Shown: positions 59,601 to 64,000 of the stretch, piece after piece | Layout: the number at the start of each line of letters is the position of its first letter | Numbering within the stretch: the first letter of the stretch is position 1 | From: Parietaria judaica | Lineage: Eukaryota > Streptophyta > Magnoliopsida > Rosales > Urticaceae | Assembly (NCBI GenBank): GCA_954871525.1 | Contig: OX940862.1 | Location: 38,618,232-38,682,231, forward strand | DNA length: 64,000 bases | Direction: 5' to 3' | Translations under genes and position numbers: made by a program | The notes under the pieces: model-generated | The model's database searches: none | What the model was told of the DNA's origin: nothing | Seen by the model: only the letters and a program-made list of their open reading frames with translations

Positions 59601-59936
59601 GAGCAAGTGTGATTGAACTGCTCCCTTTGTTTTTAATTTGCGACCTTGAGTAGGCTTAGAGGAGAGCAAGTGTGATTGAACTGCTACCTTTGTTTTGAAT
59701 TTGCGACCTTGTGTCGGCTCAGAGGAGAGCGAGTGTGATTGAACTGCTCCCTTTGTTTTGAATTTGCGACCTTGGGTCGGCTTAGAGGAGAGCGAGTGTG
59801 ATTGAACCACTTCATTTGTTTTGAATTTGCGACCTTGAGTCGGCTTAGAGGAGAGCGAGTGTGATTGAACTGCTTCCTTTATTTTGAATTTGCGACCTTG
59901 AGTCGGCTTAGAGGAGAGCAAGTGTGATTGAACTGC
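59601..59936. repeat. 63-bp tandem array, 5.3 copies
   Basis: Units begin GAGC(A/G)AGTGTGATTGAAC at 59601, 59664, 59727, 59790, 59853 and 59916, a strict 63-base period with few substitutions. The minus strand is open only because the period is a multiple of three. Confidence 0.95.
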
Positions 59937-60339
59937 ACAGAGTAATTTTGTTCCGAAATTCTTCTGCTTCAGTTTGTGATTTGGTTTATTGATTCAATTT
60001 TGAACCAACTGTCTTTAGGTGTGTGAATTGGGATATATACACAAAAACAAAAAAAATCCTTACTTTTAACAAGAATATTTAATTTAATTGCAATTTAATC
60101 CTGGCCGACTGACTTGAATGAACAATATATATAGTATTTTTTAACGACAAAAAGACAGGTAATAAATCAAGAAGTTTTTTATATGTAGCCAAACTTTGAC
60201 ATCTGGATTTGTCTCTGGACGTAAAGTAAGTATGCCTTAATGAAAATAAATTTCTCCATACATTAAAAAACAAACGAAAAAATTATATGTATTAGGAAAA
60301 AAATCCCAATTAATTATTCAAAATTTAACATCAAATTAT
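59937..60339. other. AT-rich DNA between the repeat array and the third copia element
   Basis: Nothing recognised. Confidence 0.5.
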
Positions 60340-60660
60340 TGTTGGGTTTAAAATAATTTGGATATTTGCCAAAAAGCCTCAACAATTGTAAACGACACTC
60401 TACAAATATAATTAGTGGGAGATGGTGACTTTGATAATGAAGCGAAAGAGAATTGTTTCTCTCAAATAGATGTCGAAGGACTTACAAGAGAAGGGTACAA
60501 AATACAACAAGCCAACATGGGTTTATATAGGTACAAAAACTTCTTAAAATTACAAAACTAACCTTGCTTATAGATAAGGTTTGTAAGCAAGTTGAACATA
60601 AAAGTTATCTGATAAAACTTGATGAGCAAGTATTACCAAATACGTCATAGCTTACGTACA
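60340..60660 (-). repeat. Probable 3' LTR of the third copia element
   Basis: On the minus strand it starts TGTACGTAAG right after GGGGGAGAATA and ends CCCAACA, about 321 bp. A TATA-like CTATATAAACCC lies inside. The start is well supported; the end is chosen by the CA rule only. Confidence 0.6.
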
Positions 60661-61644
60661 TATTCTCCCCCGTAAGCTTGACGTGGTACGAGGTTTTTCA
60701 CGCCGAACAATTCTCGCATCTCCGCGAACTTGACTCTTGCCAGGGCCTTGGTGAGTATATCCGCACGTTGCTCTTTAGTGCTGACAAACTCCACGATGAT
60801 CTCTCGCTCTTCCACACACTCGCGAATAAAGTGAAAATGAGTGTCGATGTGCTTGCTGCGTCCATGAAACACGGGGTTTTTTATTAGTGCGATTGCAGAC
60901 TTGTTGTCGACGTAGAGAGTCACCGGCTTTTGCTCGCTTCCGGTGACCTCGCTCAAAAAATTTCTGAGCCACAACGCTTGACAGGCCGCTGCGGTCGCTG
61001 CCATAAACTCTGCTTCGCAAGACGATAAGGCCACGGTTTTCTGCTTCTGTGACTGCCAAGTGATCAAATTACCGTTGAGGTAAAATGCCATCCCTCCAGT
61101 ACTTTTTCTGTCATCGACATCACCGGCTAGATTACTATCGGTAAAACCGACTAGTTCTTCAGCTCCATTTCCTCTTCCGTACTGAATCCCTTAACTCGTT
61201 GTTCCCTTAACGTAACGAAGGATGTGCTTCATCGCCTGTTGGTGTAGACTTGTAGGCTTCTCCATGTGACGACTCATCATGCCAACTGCATATGAGATGT
61301 CAGGTCGGGTATGGGTTAAGTACCTGAGGCACCCAACAACACGCCTGTACTCCGTGGGATCCACTGGGGTTCCTTCTGCATCTTTCCCGAGTTTTAACTT
61401 TGGCTCCATCGGATACTTGCTCGGGTTGCAGTCCGCCATCTTGAACAACTTCAAAATTTTCATTGCGTAAGCCGACTGCTTCAGCGTGACAAAATCCTTC
61501 TTCTGATCGACCTCGATACCGAGGTAGTATGAGAGTAGTCCAAGGTCGCTCATCTCGAACTCCTTCATCATTTGCTTCTTGAATCCATCAATGGCTTTTG
61601 TACTGGATCCAGTCACGATCAGGTCATCGACGTACACACCGACG
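60645..61644 (-). pseudogene. Copia RT C-terminal half and RNase H
   Basis: Begins at the catalytic YVDD motif (VYVDDLIVTG), immediately after the inversion border. It continues through the RT thumb and RNase H (SSCEAEF, YVDNKSA, ADILTK) to a stop inside the LTR at 60645. One TAA at 61191-61193 interrupts an otherwise open frame. The N-terminal RT half is missing. Confidence 0.85.
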
Positions 61645-62448
61645 CTCAAGGAGAAGAGTGGAGCCTTTGAAGTCTTCAAGAAGTTCAAGAGACTCGTGGA
61701 GAACCAGTCATGACATAGGTTGAAGACTTTGCGAACAGACCATGGAGGAGAGTTCACGTCTGAGAAGTTCGACGAGTATTGCGGAGAAGAAGGTGTAGAA
61801 CGACACCTCACCGCACCATATACGCCCCAGCAGAACGGCGCGGTGGAGAGACGAAATCGAACCGTCATAAACACTGCAAGGAGCCTGATGAAAACCATGC
61901 AAGTCCCAGTAAGCTTCTGGGGAGAAGCAGTACGTCATGCGGTTTACTTGCTGAACCGCTTGCCGGCGAAGGCGATAGGCGAGCGCACCCCTTACCATGC
62001 ATGGAAAGGGAAGAAACCTCATCTGGAGCATTTAAAGGTGTTTGGGTGCATCGCACATGTGAAGAGTGAGGGACCACACCTCAATAAGCTCGATGATAGG
62101 AGTCAAGCGATGGTGTACCTTGGCGCCGAAGAAAGGAGCAAGGCACACAGATTTTACGACCCCCGACGCGGCAAAGTGCATGTGAGCAGAGACGCCGTGT
62201 TCGAAGAAGAAAATAAGTGGCATTGGCGCGACGAGAACGGAGAGCCTGAACATAGCTCAGTGGAGTTAATCCTCGAAGACGAAGAGGCGGTCGAGCAGGT
62301 TGAGGGAGAGATTCCCTTCCAGGGGCTAGCAACGCCTAGCTCGACGGAAACCAGTTCGTCTCGAACTAGCTCACCACCAGGCTCGCCCAACCCAGGATCA
62401 GGAATGAGCACCCCAATCCCACTGACAGCTAGTTCGGGACGGCTGTAA
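61645..62448 (+). pseudogene. Inverted integrase core of the third copia element
   Basis: This block runs opposite to the rest of the element. It starts LKEKSGAFEVFKKF and has the integrase catalytic motifs LRTDHGGEF and NGAVERRNRT. Then come the integrase C-terminal region (VFGCIAHV) and the Ser/Pro-rich linker that normally leads to RT. A TGA at 61711-61713 interrupts it. Borders are about 61645 and 62438. Confidence 0.85.
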
Positions 62449-63362
62449 TCATCAACAAGTAAAAAGAAGTAATTGTTGCCGGCGAGAGTGGCCGGGGTTA
62501 TTGGACCACACAGGTTAGCGTGCACCAGTTGGAGGGGTCGCTCTGCTCGGAACTTGGCCTTGATTGGAAATGGCACTCTTGCCTGTTTCGCGATCATGCA
62601 GCATTCACACAGCTGGTTGGGGTGTTCGATCTTTGGTACCCGAAAGGCCATCTTCTTCTCTCCCATCATCTTGACCGCGTAGAAATTTACGTGCCCAAGT
62701 CGTGCGTGCCACAACCAAGCTGGGTTTGCTAGAGACGCCATCAAGAAAATCAGTTGATCTACCACCAGGTTGATCTTGTACAACTGACTCGGTGATCTCT
62801 TCACCTTCATTAATAAGGCGTCGTCGCTGTTCCACATCTTTAGGAACTCTCCGGATAGGATCACTGTGTGACCGATCTCCGTCATCTGTCCTAAGCTGAT
62901 GATGTTACTCTTCAGCTTTGGTATGTAGTAGACTTCAGTCAACAAGCGCTGGTCTCCATTATTGCACTTGAATAGGATGGACCATCTTCCTTTGATGTCG
63001 ACGATGGAACCATCGCCAAACTTCACGTTTTCTGTGATCTTCTCGTCGAGCTCTTCAAACTTCGCTCGATGACCCGTCATGTGGTTGCTGGCTCCGTTGT
63101 CTAAATACCAGATGTTGGTATAAACATTCTCTTCGCCATCTGCGAGTAGGTTGGCGACAATCTTTTCTTCATTGAGCATCACCTTTCTGGTTTGCTCGTC
63201 GTTCTTCCTAATCGAGCTGGGCTTCTCTGCCATCATCAGCTCGTCCACTCGGCTCGGTACTTGGTCATCAGGTACCTTCTCCCTGGATACCTGGTCGTCA
63301 AGTACTATGTCGACGCGCTCCTGCTCGACGTGTGTCTCGTCGACCACATCCTGGTCGTCGTG
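62439..63362 (-). pseudogene. Copia protease and integrase N-terminal half
   Basis: The protease motif WYLDNGASNHMTG has DNG in place of the usual D(S/T)G. The integrase zinc-binding module (RLGHVN...CECC) follows, then the first part of the core up to LLVDDYSR, where homology stops at the inversion border near 62438. The frame is the same as gag and is separated from it only by one TAG near 63361. Confidence 0.85.
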
Positions 63363-63983
63363 CTAGTCGCCACTTAAATCCACCATCTCCTCGGCGAACA
63401 TAAGTGCGTGCTCGTCGTCATCGAATCTCACCAGATTTGCTTCTTCGTCGCGGTTCTTAGTATGACACTCATTTGCGTAGTGACCATACTTCTGACAATT
63501 ATAGCACTTCACTGTGCTCTTGTCCTTGCGGGTGGCGCCGTCTTGGCGGGGAGTGCTACTGCCTAGACCACGCTGGTCGCGACCACGTCCTCGAACTCGG
63601 CCTCTGCCACGTCCACGACTCTCGCTGCCGTATCCGTTGCGACTCGACGAGCTTGAAGAAGAACCTTCTCGCTGGTTCCACTTCTGTTTAGCCTTCCATT
63701 CTTCATGCGTGAGCAGAAGGTGTTTCTCCTCGTTTCTGTCGCCATATCCCCGAAGCCTCTCCTCGTGGACTTTTAGACGACCGACAACCTCCTCGACTGA
63801 CATAGTCTTGAGGTCACCGAACTGCTCGATCGACGTCACGATTTGCATGTATCTGTGAGTTACATATCTCAAGAACTTCTTGACCACGGTGGTCTCGTCC
63901 ACCGGTTCGCCTAGTGAGCGGATACCCGTTGCAAGAGATGAAAGCTTCATAGCGAACTCGTCCACGGATTCACCGTCTTTCAT
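63363..63983 (-). CDS. Copia Gag, C-terminal part (N terminus beyond window)
   Basis: Encodes the UBN2 Gag C-terminal region, an SR/GR-rich linker and a CX2CX4HX4C zinc knuckle (CYNCQKYGHYANEC). It ends in TAG at 63363-63365, in frame with the protease region that follows. The internal ATG at 63983 is not the true start, since related Gag proteins extend further upstream, past the right edge. Confidence 0.82.
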   Translation of the reverse strand: MKDGESVDEFAMKLSSLATGIRSLGEPVDETTVVKKFLRYVTHRYMQIVTSIEQFGDLKTMSVEEVVGRLKVHEERLRGYGDRNEEKHLLLTHEEWKAKQKWNQREGSSSSSSSRNGYGSESRGRGRGRVRGRGRDQRGLGSSTPRQDGATRKDKSTVKCYNCQKYGHYANECHTKNRDEEANLVRFDDDEHALMFAEEMVDLSGD

Positions 63984-64000
63984 ACGGAGAACCTCGAAGT

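Larger units (their letters stand above)
60340..64000 (-). mobile_element. Third Ty1/copia element, minus strand, with an internal inversion; 5' end beyond window
   Basis: Read right to left it has gag (with zinc knuckle), protease, the integrase N-terminal half, an inverted block, the RT C-terminal half, RNase H, a polypurine tract and a 3' LTR. The gag N terminus and 5' LTR lie right of base 64000. Coding similarity is good on both sides of the inverted block. Confidence 0.88.

Noticed and set aside
59541..59921. 126-codon minus-strand frame with a repeated KPTQGRKFK motif
   Set aside because: It is the translation of a 63-bp tandem repeat; the period alone keeps it open, and there is no other gene feature.
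61648..61898. First 80 codons of a 235-codon minus-strand frame
   Set aside because: This part is the antisense of the inverted integrase block; only the part from YVDD onward is RT.

Overview
This is eukaryotic nuclear DNA from a flowering plant, most likely a eudicot. The evidence is spliced genes with GT-AG introns (a plant PARP1 and a Bet1-type SNARE), a single-finger C2H2 factor with an EAR motif, a U2 snRNA gene with plant-type upstream and 3' elements, an intron-less tRNA-Gly(GCC), and about 40 kb of plant LTR retrotransposons. No bacterial, organellar or CRISPR-type content was seen. The species cannot be named from this window.

Layout. 103-4480 (-): the first 14 coding exons of PARP1, cut off by the left edge before the catalytic domain. 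4.6-7.6 kb: AT-rich intergenic DNA with a diverged tandem array and a long foldback (MITE-like) element. 7636-14296 (+): a decayed Ty1/copia element with a 5' LTR, a PBS and a broken gag-pol; no 3' LTR is seen. 15901-16096 (-): a U2 snRNA gene. 16542-41021 (+): a Ty3/gypsy element of Tat type (two RNase H domains, an antisense extra ORF, 1.7 kb LTRs) flanked by the target duplication CCGCA. Inside it, six codons before the end of pol, sits a second Ty1/copia element (24161-34215, 2.75 kb LTRs, target duplication GCAAT) that lacks protease and integrase. 42337-43997 (+): BET11-like SNARE gene in five coding exons. 45014-45084 (-): tRNA-Gly. 47520-48029 (-): C2H2/EAR repressor-like gene. 51306-53125: a TIR DNA transposon without transposase. 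53.1-59.9 kb: remnant of another LTR-type element, with a 24-bp minisatellite, a 5S-rRNA-bearing (Cassandra-like) insertion with target duplication GGTAC, a decayed spliced gene of the Transposase_28 / 'putative gypsy type transposon' kind, and a 63-bp tandem array. 60340-64000 (-): a third Ty1/copia element running off the right edge, with its integrase core inverted.

How it fits together. The cellular genes are unrelated housekeeping or regulatory loci: DNA-damage ADP-ribosylation, splicing RNA, ER-Golgi fusion, glycine decoding and transcriptional repression. They are separated by retroelement blocks. The nested order is datable: the Tat element landed first, then the copia element. Most retroelement reading frames are interrupted by in-frame stops, several of which look like C-to-T or G-to-A changes, as expected of methylated, silenced DNA. 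The antisense ORF of the Tat element and the spliced gene at 56-59 kb belong to the same protein family and have the same layout (gene, then tandem repeats). This suggests the 53-60 kb block is a second Tat-type tail in the opposite orientation. I saw no convincing new multi-gene system. The most unusual items are the inverted integrase segment, the paired Transposase_28 ORFs, the structured U3 elements of the nested copia element and the 5S-containing insertion.
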